Shown here: piece by piece, positions 16,959 to 25,071 of the stretch
How positions within the stretch are numbered: position 1 is the first letter of the stretch
How the letters are laid out: every line of letters starts with the position of its first letter
Assembly (NCBI GenBank): GCA_034506255.1
Contig: JAPDPX010000006.1
Span: 372,001-436,000, forward strand
Length of the DNA: 64,000 nucleotides
Direction of reading: 5' to 3'
Source: a candidate division KSB1 bacterium
GTDB lineage: Bacteria > Zhuqueibacterota > Zhuqueibacteria > Zhuqueibacterales > Zhuqueibacteraceae
Translations under genes and position numbers: made by a program
The notes under the pieces: model-generated
Databases searched by the model: none
Told to the model about the DNA's origin: nothing
The model's input: the letters and a program-made list of their open reading frames with translations, nothing else

Positions 16959-17714
16959 CTACTGCACCAGCGCAAGCCTGGCCTGATGCCCACCTTCTCT
17001 CTTGCCTTCTCTCCTGCCTTCGAGCTTGCCTTCTCTCCTGCCTTTTTCGAAGCTCTCTTTCAGCCAACCTTCGACGATACTGGTTCGCTTGAGCATATGA
17101 ACCTCCTTTCGAAAATGGGTCTGCACCGCTGCCATCCCAAACGAGCGAAGGTCAACGATCATGGCCGTGGCAAACAAATTCGCACGCAGCCGGGGGTCTG
17201 CAACTCCCTGCAGCAGCTCTTTCTGTATCGCCATGAGCTGCGGCTCAGGCTCGCGGTGAAACAGGGGTAAAAACGGTGCCAGCTCCCGCAATTCGCCCCT
17301 CAAAATCCGGGCTTCATATTCCCACAGCCGGATACTCGCCAGCCGAAATTCATTCGAAACACCGCCAAGCCGGATTTCATATTGGTCCGGGAAAACAGCC
17401 TGCCGCTTTCTCTCCAAGTAGACGATGATCACCAGCGCTGGCACCTTCAAAAGATACTGCAAGGCCAGGGCCTTGAGCGCAAAAGTTGGCAACTCTCCCC
17501 GCCTGGGTTGCAGCATGGCCTCCAGGATCACGGCATAAACCCTGCGCCTCTCCCGCACCAGCAGCACCTTGTCCCCGCGCAATTCGGGCAGATTGATCTG
17601 TGGGTCCGGCAACTCCTGCAACACGATTTTCCGCTTGCGACCAAAAAGCAAATCCCAAAAGCAGCCCGGCGTGAGCGCGAGCACGGTCTTGAACGCCCGG
17701 TCGATATCGTGCAA
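16959..17714 (-). CDS. Rpn/DUF4351-family PD-(D/E)XK nuclease-like protein, amber-truncated
   Basis: The best start is a TTG at 17714: GGGAGGGG lies 4 nt upstream, and the product (251 aa) then begins at the conserved 'HDIDRAFKTVL' motif of Rpn-type 'transposase/nuclease' proteins. 'LRGDKVLLVRERRRVYAVILEAM' gives the acidic (D, then E) core of the fold; the usual final E-x-Q/K is changed to EAMLQ. The middle matches the family ('ALQYLLKVPALVIIVYLER'). The tail is a charged EGRREGK repeat (about 228-242), which in relatives links to a DUF4351 domain. Here an in-frame TAG ends the protein just before that domain. Confidence 0.7.
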   Translation of the reverse strand: MHDIDRAFKTVLALTPGCFWDLLFGRKRKIVLQELPDPQINLPELRGDKVLLVRERRRVYAVILEAMLQPRRGELPTFALKALALQYLLKVPALVIIVYLERKRQAVFPDQYEIRLGGVSNEFRLASIRLWEYEARILRGELRELAPFLPLFHREPEPQLMAIQKELLQGVADPRLRANLFATAMIVDLRSFGMAAVQTHFRKEVHMLKRTSIVEGWLKESFEKGRREGKLEGRREGKREGGHQARLALVQ

Positions 17715-17883
17715 GGTTCCCCTCCCAATTGAATGAAGTGCCGGTGCGACAAGGTTCCACTCTGGCGGCGCCAAGCTCGCCAAGTTTTCGCGGAGCGCAT
17801 GACTGCAGCCGAATTTTGACAAAACCAACAAGCCACAGCCGGAACATTTTCGCAAATGTTCCCACTTGCCGATGCACGGGGCG

Positions 17884-19854
17884 TCAGATGGCGGATGCCC
17901 CTTGGATGCTCTCCAACTCCTGTTTGACGTTTGCCACCAGGCCGCCACTTTGAATGATGCGCCGCATCACCGGCGGCAGGGCCGCGGCCTGGTAGGTGGT
18001 GCCGTCCAGCGTGACGGTGGCGGCGGCCAGATCGAGCTGCAGCAAATCACCGTCCCGCACACGGCGATAAAACTCCTCGTCAGGCAGAATCAAAAACGGC
18101 AGCGCTTCATTTACCAGGTTGCGCTTGTGAATGTAGGCGAAACTCCTGGCGATCACCGCCTGCACGCCGGCACCCTTGAGCGCCCACACGGCATGCTCGC
18201 GACTGGAGCCGCTGCCCCAGCCTTCGCCGGCGACGATGATATTCTCACCAGCGGCCACGCGCTGCACAAAGTCCGGCCGAAAGTAATGAAAAGCCTTGGC
18301 GCCGATTTCCTTCAGGTCGGAGAGATGGCAGAATTCGCCGGCAATTATGGCATCGGTGTCAACATGATCGCCGAACAGTTGCGCCCGTCCGGTGAGAAGG
18401 GCGGGCGGCGCCTGACCGGCCGCGACGCGGCCGGCCTCTGTTACCGTACCGGCGGCCGGCGGCCGGGGGTTCGTGTACACGACTTCCGGCAATCCGCTTT
18501 TCGCACTCATGAGCCGGCTGACGCGATCGCGATCGAGGCGTGCGAGGTCCGGCCGCGGATCCGAAATTTTCAAATCGAATGCCGAGGCTGCCACTGTCAG
18601 CGCCGAGGCCAGCCAGGCAATACTGCCCTTTCCCATGCGATTGGGAAAGTTGCGATTCTGCGAAGAGAGCCAAACCTCCCCCGGCTGGGCGCGCTCACTG
18701 GCGATGCCGAGACACATGCTGCATCCCGGTTCGTTGATACGAAAACCGGCGCGGCGATAGATCTCCAACAGCCCCTTCTCCTGCAGATGCTGTGCGATTT
18801 CCAGGCTGCCGGGAACGACGATGCGATTGGGAGAGGCCACCGGCTGTTTGCCTTGTTCCAGTGCAGCCTCGAGCACCAGCGCGGCGAGTATCAGCTCCTC
18901 CTCAGTGGTGGTGCAGGCGCCGATGAAACAGCCATCGAGTGGCTGGCCGGCAACCGCGGTGACGCTCACGACATTATCCGGCGAGTACGGCCTGGCCACT
19001 TGCGGTTCCAGACCGGCCAGGTCGATGCGAAAGGTGGCGACATAGGCCGCATCGGCATCCGCCGTGAACCACCAGCCGCCTTCGCGAAATTGCGGATCGC
19101 GGCGCTGCTGCATGGTTTGCCGCACGCGGCCGTCGGCGGGGAAGATGCCGTTGAGTCCGCCCAATTCGGCGGTCATGTTGGCAATGGTGAAGCGAAAGTC
19201 GGTGGAAAAATCCTCGAGATGATCGCCGCTGAATTCCACCGTGCGCTCCATCGCCACGGTGTTGCGGCCCAACTGCCCGAGGGTCTTGAGGATCACATCC
19301 TTGCCGGTGAGGCCAAAGGGCAGGGCGCCGGCATAATGCACGCGAATCGCCTCGGGCACCTGCAGCCAGGAATAGCCGCGCACCATGGCGGCGACAATGT
19401 CCGCGCCGCCCAGGCCGATCGCCAGTGCCGCCATGCCACCATGCGAGCTGGTGTGGGAATCCGCGCCCAGCACGATTTCGCCCGGTCGCACCAGTTGCCG
19501 AAAGAACTCGGTGTGCATGATGGTTTGGTTGGCGTCATAGAAATACTTCAGCTTCGCCTCCCGTGCAAAGCCGCGCGCGAGTTGCACCAGGTTTTGCGTG
19601 CGTGTGTCGGAGGCCAGCGTGCCGGCATCAACCGTATGATCGAGTGCCAGGTAAAAACGGTCCCGGTTGAACAACGGCGGCCGGCCGAGCGCCTCGTAGG
19701 TCAGGTTCATGCCGTTCCACGCCAGTTCGCTGGCGATCGTCCAATCCACCGTGATGGCAAGAATATCACCGGCCTGGACGTCATTCCTCTCCCAGCCCAA
19801 AGCATGCTGCAGAAGGATTTTTTCAGTCAGTGTCATCGGACGAGGGGAAGTCAT
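17884..19854 (-). CDS. Fused aconitase/isopropylmalate isomerase-family hydro-lyase
   Basis: 656 residues from the ATG at 19854 (a GTG at 19863 is possible). The large-subunit part (about 1-430) has DHTVDAGTLASDTRTQN, VLGADSHTSSHGGM and the three 4Fe-4S cysteines in GCFIGACTTTEEE and EPGCSMCLG. The small-subunit swivel domain (about 490-650) has GEGWGSGSSREHAVWALKGAG and HKRNLVNEALPFLIL. LeuC and LeuD are therefore in one chain, near the size of the 'Aquifex-type' putative aconitases. It interconverts citrate/isocitrate or isopropylmalate isomers; substrate specificity cannot be read from sequence. No leu or TCA genes adjoin it. Confidence 0.88.
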   Translation of the reverse strand: MTSPRPMTLTEKILLQHALGWERNDVQAGDILAITVDWTIASELAWNGMNLTYEALGRPPLFNRDRFYLALDHTVDAGTLASDTRTQNLVQLARGFAREAKLKYFYDANQTIMHTEFFRQLVRPGEIVLGADSHTSSHGGMAALAIGLGGADIVAAMVRGYSWLQVPEAIRVHYAGALPFGLTGKDVILKTLGQLGRNTVAMERTVEFSGDHLEDFSTDFRFTIANMTAELGGLNGIFPADGRVRQTMQQRRDPQFREGGWWFTADADAAYVATFRIDLAGLEPQVARPYSPDNVVSVTAVAGQPLDGCFIGACTTTEEELILAALVLEAALEQGKQPVASPNRIVVPGSLEIAQHLQEKGLLEIYRRAGFRINEPGCSMCLGIASERAQPGEVWLSSQNRNFPNRMGKGSIAWLASALTVAASAFDLKISDPRPDLARLDRDRVSRLMSAKSGLPEVVYTNPRPPAAGTVTEAGRVAAGQAPPALLTGRAQLFGDHVDTDAIIAGEFCHLSDLKEIGAKAFHYFRPDFVQRVAAGENIIVAGEGWGSGSSREHAVWALKGAGVQAVIARSFAYIHKRNLVNEALPFLILPDEEFYRRVRDGDLLQLDLAAATVTLDGTTYQAAALPPVMRRIIQSGGLVANVKQELESIQGASAI

Positions 19855-20016
19855 GCCCGCCACCCAAAGAGAAAAGTTTGCTGCTGCTCCGCCGTTGGAT
19901 TGTAAGAAATCAGCCCCGCCTTTCCTGCGGCTGATTGGCGCATGACGCGCGACGGCAATATAAAATCGCCTGCTGCCGAATGCAACCCTGTTGTCAGCGC
20001 TGCGGGGTGCCGCGGC

Positions 20017-21852
20017 TCATTTGGCGGCCTCGCCCGGCCATGCCGTGCCCAGCCAATCCGCATAGATTCGCTTTTGCAGGTCGGTGGGATTACTGCTGTG
20101 CCTGACGATGATCTCCGGCACCGGCGGTGCCGCCAGCTTCACCTGAAAGTGGCGCAATTTTTCATGACGAAAGACGGTGAGCCGAATTTCCTCGCCGACT
20201 TTGTAATCCGCCAGCCGCTCCGTCAACTGCTCGGCGCGAATGCGATAATCATTGAGCGCCACCAGTTCGTCGCCGGTGTTCAGGCCGGCGGTGTGGGCCG
20301 GTGAGCCGGCCAGCACCGCAGTGATCAGGGTGCGGCCCTCCCGTTCCGCCGCGGTGAGGCCGAGCCACGGCCTGGGCGGATTGGCGGTGACTTCCTGTAC
20401 TTCCAGACCGGCATAGCCCAAAAATGCGGCGAAATCAATTTCCTCCGTGCCGCGCACATAGCGCGCAAAAAAATCTTCATAGCTGCCTTCGCCCACTTCT
20501 TCCACCAGGCGCTGAAAATCTGCCGGCGTAAAACCCGGGCCGGAGAGGGGAAAGGCCTGATACATCCGCCGCAGCACCTGATCGAGCGAACCGCGGTTCT
20601 GCGTGCGCTGGCGGATTTCGAGGTCGAGGATCAGGCTGACATCGCTGCCCTTGTCGTAGTAGCTCACCTCGCGATTCTGGCTGTCTTCCCCATCCCTCCA
20701 AAATTTGATCCAGGCGTCGAAACTGGCTTCCTCCAGCGACTGCACTTTGCGCCCCGGCCGGCGCCGGTCGTTCTCAATCATCCTGCCGAGTTCGGCCAGG
20801 AACGACGGAACAGAGCGCAGGCCCTGGCGCCGGAGCAAAAGCGCGGTATAATAGTCGGTCATGCCTTCACTGATCCACAAGCAGGGGGTATAGTTCTCCC
20901 TGGTGAAATCAAACGGATGAATGCCGGCCGGCCGCAGTTGCTTCACGTTCCAGGTGTGAAAGAATTCATGCATCGCCAGGCTGGTAAAACGGTCATACCC
21001 GGATTCATTGCGGAACCCGAACGGATTGATTCCCATGATGGTGGAATTGATATGCTCCGTGCCACCTCCCATGCCAGGCGCACTGTGCACGAGAAAAGTG
21101 TAGTGCTCATAGGGGAGATCACCCCAAAACTTGAAACAGGCTTCCACCACCTGCCGCAGCCGATCGAGCAACTTGTCCTTCTCCCAGTTGCCTTCGCCAA
21201 AAATGCTGAGGATGTGCTTTTTGCCCCGCACCTGAAAGGGAAAATCCTGTTGCGTGCCAATTTCCAGCGGGCAGTCGATGAAGTAATCGTAGTTCGGTGC
21301 TTGAAACAAATTCGGCTTGCCGGGCACGCGCTCCAGGCCGGTGGTCACGTGCCAATCCCCAAACGGCTCGACCTGCAGGGTCAGCGGCAGGCGGCGGAAT
21401 TTTTCGACATACATGAAGACTGCCGTTCCACTGACGAAACCGTGCTGATCATTCAAGCCGCGGGTGCGGTCTCTGAACTCATTGGCGTAAACCTTGTATC
21501 GCACCGTCACCATTGGCTGGCCCTGGGTTGCAACGCGCCAGGTGGTTTTGTCGATCTTGTGCCAGGGCAGGGGGGTCGCATTCCCTGCGCCGGCGTGGGC
21601 GGAGAACTCCTGCACGCCGCCGGCGAAGTCGAAAATCACGTAGCGGCCCGGCCGCCACACCGGCATGACGAAATCAAGCAGGGTGTCTTCCCGGGCTGGC
21701 GAGGCAACACGCATCTCGACTTCGAAAAGGTGTGTGTGTGGTTGTGACATGGCGAGACGATAGTGAATCGTTGGCGCGGAACTTACAGACGGTGCGTTCA
21801 TGACGGCAAGCCCCATGCTTGTGATCAAGAACAACAGGGTGGGAGCGTTCAT
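20017..21852 (-). CDS. M61-family (glycyl aminopeptidase-like) peptidase with PDZ domain
   Basis: 611 residues from the ATG at 21852, starting with a signal peptide-like segment (LLFLITSMGLAVMNAPSVSSA). The beta-sandwich N-domain (about 28-210) precedes a thermolysin-like domain with the zinc site HEFFH (295-299) and the downstream Glu329 in WISEGMTDYY. HSAPGMGGGTEH is the conserved exopeptidase loop. A PDZ domain (about 515-595; AVLAGSPAHTAGLNTGDELVALN) closes the protein, the usual M61 layout. It probably trims peptides in the periplasm. It is transcribed divergently from the PfkB kinase gene. Confidence 0.94.
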   Translation of the reverse strand: MNAPTLLFLITSMGLAVMNAPSVSSAPTIHYRLAMSQPHTHLFEVEMRVASPAREDTLLDFVMPVWRPGRYVIFDFAGGVQEFSAHAGAGNATPLPWHKIDKTTWRVATQGQPMVTVRYKVYANEFRDRTRGLNDQHGFVSGTAVFMYVEKFRRLPLTLQVEPFGDWHVTTGLERVPGKPNLFQAPNYDYFIDCPLEIGTQQDFPFQVRGKKHILSIFGEGNWEKDKLLDRLRQVVEACFKFWGDLPYEHYTFLVHSAPGMGGGTEHINSTIMGINPFGFRNESGYDRFTSLAMHEFFHTWNVKQLRPAGIHPFDFTRENYTPCLWISEGMTDYYTALLLRRQGLRSVPSFLAELGRMIENDRRRPGRKVQSLEEASFDAWIKFWRDGEDSQNREVSYYDKGSDVSLILDLEIRQRTQNRGSLDQVLRRMYQAFPLSGPGFTPADFQRLVEEVGEGSYEDFFARYVRGTEEIDFAAFLGYAGLEVQEVTANPPRPWLGLTAAEREGRTLITAVLAGSPAHTAGLNTGDELVALNDYRIRAEQLTERLADYKVGEEIRLTVFRHEKLRHFQVKLAAPPVPEIIVRHSSNPTDLQKRIYADWLGTAWPGEAAK

Positions 21853-22095
21853 GCTACTCTTCGTCCATTTGCAAAATGAGAGGCGGCAAGGCAAGGGCCG
21901 GGGTTGGCGCAACACCGTGGCGCTGCCTTGCTTCACCGCGGGCATTTTTTGCCGAATGATAATTCAAAATCACCCCAGATGCAAGCCTCGGTCGGCGGCA
22001 TGCGTGGCAGGTTGCGGGATTTCATCTTTGCTTTTAGAACTCAAATTCTTACATTGCGCCGCGAAAAAACCGGCCGGAAAACCATCGGGCAAGGC

Positions 22096-23031
22096 ATGGC
22101 ATATCGGATTGCTGCAATTGGAACCTTCATCCGCGACACCATCATCACACTGGCACAGCAGGAAGTGCCAAGCATCGGCGGTCTTTATCACACCTGCGCC
22201 TTTCTCGCCAGCCTGGCGCGGCCTTCCACTGTCATCCTGCCATGCTGCCGCATTGGCACGGACTTCTACGATGAGGTGGTGGCGGCGCTGACACGTTTCG
22301 GCCCGCAGGTGAGCTTCGACCTGGTGCAGCGTGTGCCGCAACCCAACACCCGGGTGACGCTGGTCTATCGCAGCGCCGAAACGCGCGACGAAAGCACCTC
22401 GCCGCCCATGCCAGCCCTCGGTCACGATGAACTCACGGCTGTCAAAAATTGTGATGCCGCCCTGGTCAATCTCATCACCGGCAGGGATGTGGAATTGCCG
22501 GCGCTGCAATGGCTGAAGGCGCAATCGCCGCGACCGCTCATCTACCTGGACGTGCATTCCCTGGCGCTCGGCATCGCGCCCGGTGGCGGACGCTTCTACC
22601 GTGCCATCCCGCAGGCGGCAGGCTGGCTGCAGGCCGCCGACATTCTGCAGATGAACGAGAAAGAGGCGGCCACGCTGCTCGGCCGCGAAGGGGAGCAGGC
22701 GGATTTGACCGCTTTCAGCGAACGAGTGGTGGCCCAAGGCCCGACGATTTGCCACATCACGCTGGGCAGCCGCGGCTCGCTGCTGTGTTATCGTGAACGC
22801 GGCACGATTCAGCGGGTGTTCATTGCGCCGGAGGTGCGGGCAAAGGCGGTTGACATCATCGGGTGTGGCGACGCCTTTGGTGCGGCCTTTCTTCATCACT
22901 ATCTCGAACACGGTGACGTGCTGGCTGCTGCCCGTTTTGCCAACCGGGTGGCCGCCCTGAACACCACTTTTTGGGGTTCGCTTACGCCGGAGTTGTTCCG
23001 GTCGCATGTGCAGCCCTATCTGCACGCCTGA
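22096..23031 (+). CDS. PfkB/ribokinase-family carbohydrate kinase
   Basis: 311 residues from the ATG at 22096. The N-terminus keeps the PfkB entry 'IGTFIRDTI' and the GGLYHTCAFLASLA helix. The C-terminal signature is 'VDIIGCGDAFGAAFLHHYL', with the catalytic-base Asp in GCGD where the family usually has GAGD. 'ILQMNEKEAATLLG' is the conserved N-x-x-E magnesium/phosphate motif. The substrate (a sugar or nucleoside) cannot be read from the sequence. It is the first of four plus-strand genes of sugar metabolism and glycosylation, with 175 nt to the RmlD-like gene. Confidence 0.85.
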   Translation: MAYRIAAIGTFIRDTIITLAQQEVPSIGGLYHTCAFLASLARPSTVILPCCRIGTDFYDEVVAALTRFGPQVSFDLVQRVPQPNTRVTLVYRSAETRDESTSPPMPALGHDELTAVKNCDAALVNLITGRDVELPALQWLKAQSPRPLIYLDVHSLALGIAPGGGRFYRAIPQAAGWLQAADILQMNEKEAATLLGREGEQADLTAFSERVVAQGPTICHITLGSRGSLLCYRERGTIQRVFIAPEVRAKAVDIIGCGDAFGAAFLHHYLEHGDVLAAARFANRVAALNTTFWGSLTPELFRSHVQPYLHA

Positions 23032-23206
23032 GCCTGTGCAGGCGGCAATGTTGGCACCCGCCGGAGGAAAATGTGAGCATGACGGCCCGCCCCTGTTGCA
23101 AAAGCTGCAGATTGGGCATGCCCCCGGTTCAGCCAGGGCGAAACGTTTCCGGCCAATCGTGAACCAACATGAGATGCCCGGATTGAGCAGCAATCAGGAG
23201 GATTCT

Positions 23207-24133
23207 TTGACGACCATGAAACTGATGCGCAAACGTGTTTTGATCACCGGTGCCAATGGTTTGCTCGGTCAAAACCTGTTGCACGTCTTCGCGCAGAATT
23301 ACGATTGCACTGCCAGCGGCCGCAACCCGGAGTTTGTGGCGGCACGGCCGGAGGTGAGCTACCGGCCCTGCGACATCACGCGGCGCGCCGAAGTGGTCAA
23401 ACTGGTGCGCGAAGTGATGCCCAACTTCATCATCAATGCCGCCGCGTTCACCGATGTTGACGGCAGTGAGCAACAACGTGAGGCCTGCTGGCAGGTCAAT
23501 GCCACCGCCGTCGGCTATCTCAGCGAGGCGGCCCGCCAGGTTGGGGCGCGACTGATCCACGTCAGCACCGATTATGTCTTTGACGGCACCAGCGGGCCCT
23601 ACACCGAGGCGCATCGTCCCAATCCCCTGGGTTTTTACGGCCGTGCCAAGCTGGCGGGCGAGAATGCGGTGATTGGCAGCGGGGCCTCTTATGCCATTGC
23701 GCGCACGATGGTGTTGTATGGGCACGGCCGCCGGCTCAGGCCGAATTTCGTCACCTGGCTGATCGGGCAACTGCGGAACGGCAATGCCGTGCGCATCGTC
23801 ACCGATCAATTCGGCAATCCCACACTCGCCAGCGAACTGGCCGCGGCGCTGCGCGTGCTGGCGGAAGCGGGCCGCGATGGCATCTATCACATTTGTGGCC
23901 GGGAAATCATCGACCGCTATCATTTTGCCCTGAAAATTGCGGAAGTCTTCGCTCTCAACGCCAGACTGATTGCGCCGATTCGCACCGTGGATTTGAAGCA
24001 GCAGGCACCCCGGCCGATGCATTCGGGCTTCGACATCTCCAAGGCGGTGCAGGAGCTGGGGATTGCGATGTCCGGCGTGGTCGAGGGTCTGCAGAAATTC
24101 AAACGGGAGAGCGCGGACGGCCAGGCGGCATGA
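23207..24133 (+). CDS. dTDP-4-dehydrorhamnose reductase-like (RmlD/RfbD) NAD(P)-dependent reductase
   Basis: I place the start at a TTG (23207), 5 nt after AGGAGG; an ATG at 23216 is the alternative but lies 14 nt from that site. The 308-residue SDR-extended protein has the Rossmann motif GANGLLGQNL, NAAAFTDVDGSE, the catalytic HVSTDYVFDG Ser/Thr and YGRAKLAGE with the YxxxK pair. These are features of RmlD, which reduces dTDP-4-keto-rhamnose to dTDP-rhamnose; the related methionine adenosyltransferase beta-type reductases cannot be excluded. No rmlABC genes are in the window. It precedes glycosyltransferase genes. Confidence 0.85.
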   Translation: MTTMKLMRKRVLITGANGLLGQNLLHVFAQNYDCTASGRNPEFVAARPEVSYRPCDITRRAEVVKLVREVMPNFIINAAAFTDVDGSEQQREACWQVNATAVGYLSEAARQVGARLIHVSTDYVFDGTSGPYTEAHRPNPLGFYGRAKLAGENAVIGSGASYAIARTMVLYGHGRRLRPNFVTWLIGQLRNGNAVRIVTDQFGNPTLASELAAALRVLAEAGRDGIYHICGREIIDRYHFALKIAEVFALNARLIAPIRTVDLKQQAPRPMHSGFDISKAVQELGIAMSGVVEGLQKFKRESADGQAA

Positions 24134-24264
24134 ATGCCGAGCGGCGGTGCGGTCCCCAGCGCCGAGGGCGAGCCCGATCCGAAAGGATCAGCGGCGGCAA
24201 GGACCAGAGGGCCGGCGCGCACCGGTCGCGAGAATATCGCCACGGCCATCGGGTTTTCCCATGC

Positions 24265-25020
24265 ATGAAGGAGTGTGACCTGAAAGCTCCCATCCAGCAG
24301 CATGTGTTGGTGGTGATTCCAACCTTCAATGAAGCCGGGAATATTGACCTGCTCTTGGACCGCCTGTTCGGCCTCAATATCCCGACCCTGCATGTTTTGA
24401 TCGTGGACGACAACTCGCCGGATGGCACCGCGGAACTGGTGGCGCGGCGTTGCCGGCATGAACCACGGCTGCACCTGCTGCCTCGCGAGAAGAAAATGGG
24501 TCTCGGCACCGCCTATGTCGCGGGTTTCAAATTCGCGCTGCAAAACGGCTTCGATTTGATCTTCGAAATGGATGCCGACCTCTCACACAACCCGGAGGAT
24601 ATCCCCCGTTTTCTCAGCAAGGCCGGCGAATACGACCTGGTGATCGGCTCACGCTATCTCACCGGCGTCAACGTCACCAACTGGCCGCTTTCCCGGCTGC
24701 TGCTCAGCCTGTTTGCGAATGCCTACACCCGCATCATCACCCGCATGCCGATTCATGACTGCACCAGCGGCTTCAAGTGCTTTCACCGCCGCGTGCTGGA
24801 GGCCATCGCGCTGGACAACATTGTTTCCAACGGCTATGCTTTCCAGATCGAACTGCACTACAAAGCCTGGCGCAAAGGCTTTCGCATCTGTGAAATTCCC
24901 ATCGTTTTCACCGAGCGCCTGGCGGGCAAGTCGAAAATGTCCCGCCAGATTCAACTGGAGGCTGCCAGGATGGTTTGGCGCCTGAAGCTGCGCGATTTGC
25001 TGGGCAAGCTCAACGCTTGA
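24265..25020 (+). CDS. Polyprenol-phosphate mannosyltransferase-like GT2 (DPM1 type)
   Basis: 251 residues from the ATG at 24265. The GT2 nucleotide-binding fold is clear: VVIPTFNEAGNIDLLLD, LIVDDNSPDGTAELV, the DxD-type EMDADLSHNPEDIP, then IGSRYLTG and CTSGFKCFHRRVLEAI. 'YAFQIELHYKAW' and 'EIPIVFTERLAGKSKMS' complete the DPM1 signature. It transfers mannose (or another hexose) from a nucleotide sugar to a polyprenyl phosphate on the cytoplasmic face of the inner membrane. There is no C-terminal membrane domain, so it is the short DPM1-like form. It follows the RmlD-like gene by 131 nt. Confidence 0.92.
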   Translation: MKECDLKAPIQQHVLVVIPTFNEAGNIDLLLDRLFGLNIPTLHVLIVDDNSPDGTAELVARRCRHEPRLHLLPREKKMGLGTAYVAGFKFALQNGFDLIFEMDADLSHNPEDIPRFLSKAGEYDLVIGSRYLTGVNVTNWPLSRLLLSLFANAYTRIITRMPIHDCTSGFKCFHRRVLEAIALDNIVSNGYAFQIELHYKAWRKGFRICEIPIVFTERLAGKSKMSRQIQLEAARMVWRLKLRDLLGKLNA

Positions 25021-25071
25021 GCCCGCGCCGGGCAACACGTGGCGGCTGCCCGCGGCAAAATCTTTCAGCTC

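Noticed and set aside
17866..19905. Plus-strand open frame of 679 codons opposite the aconitase-family gene
   Set aside because: It is antisense to a gene with intact iron-sulfur and substrate motifs and shows no recognisable domains itself.
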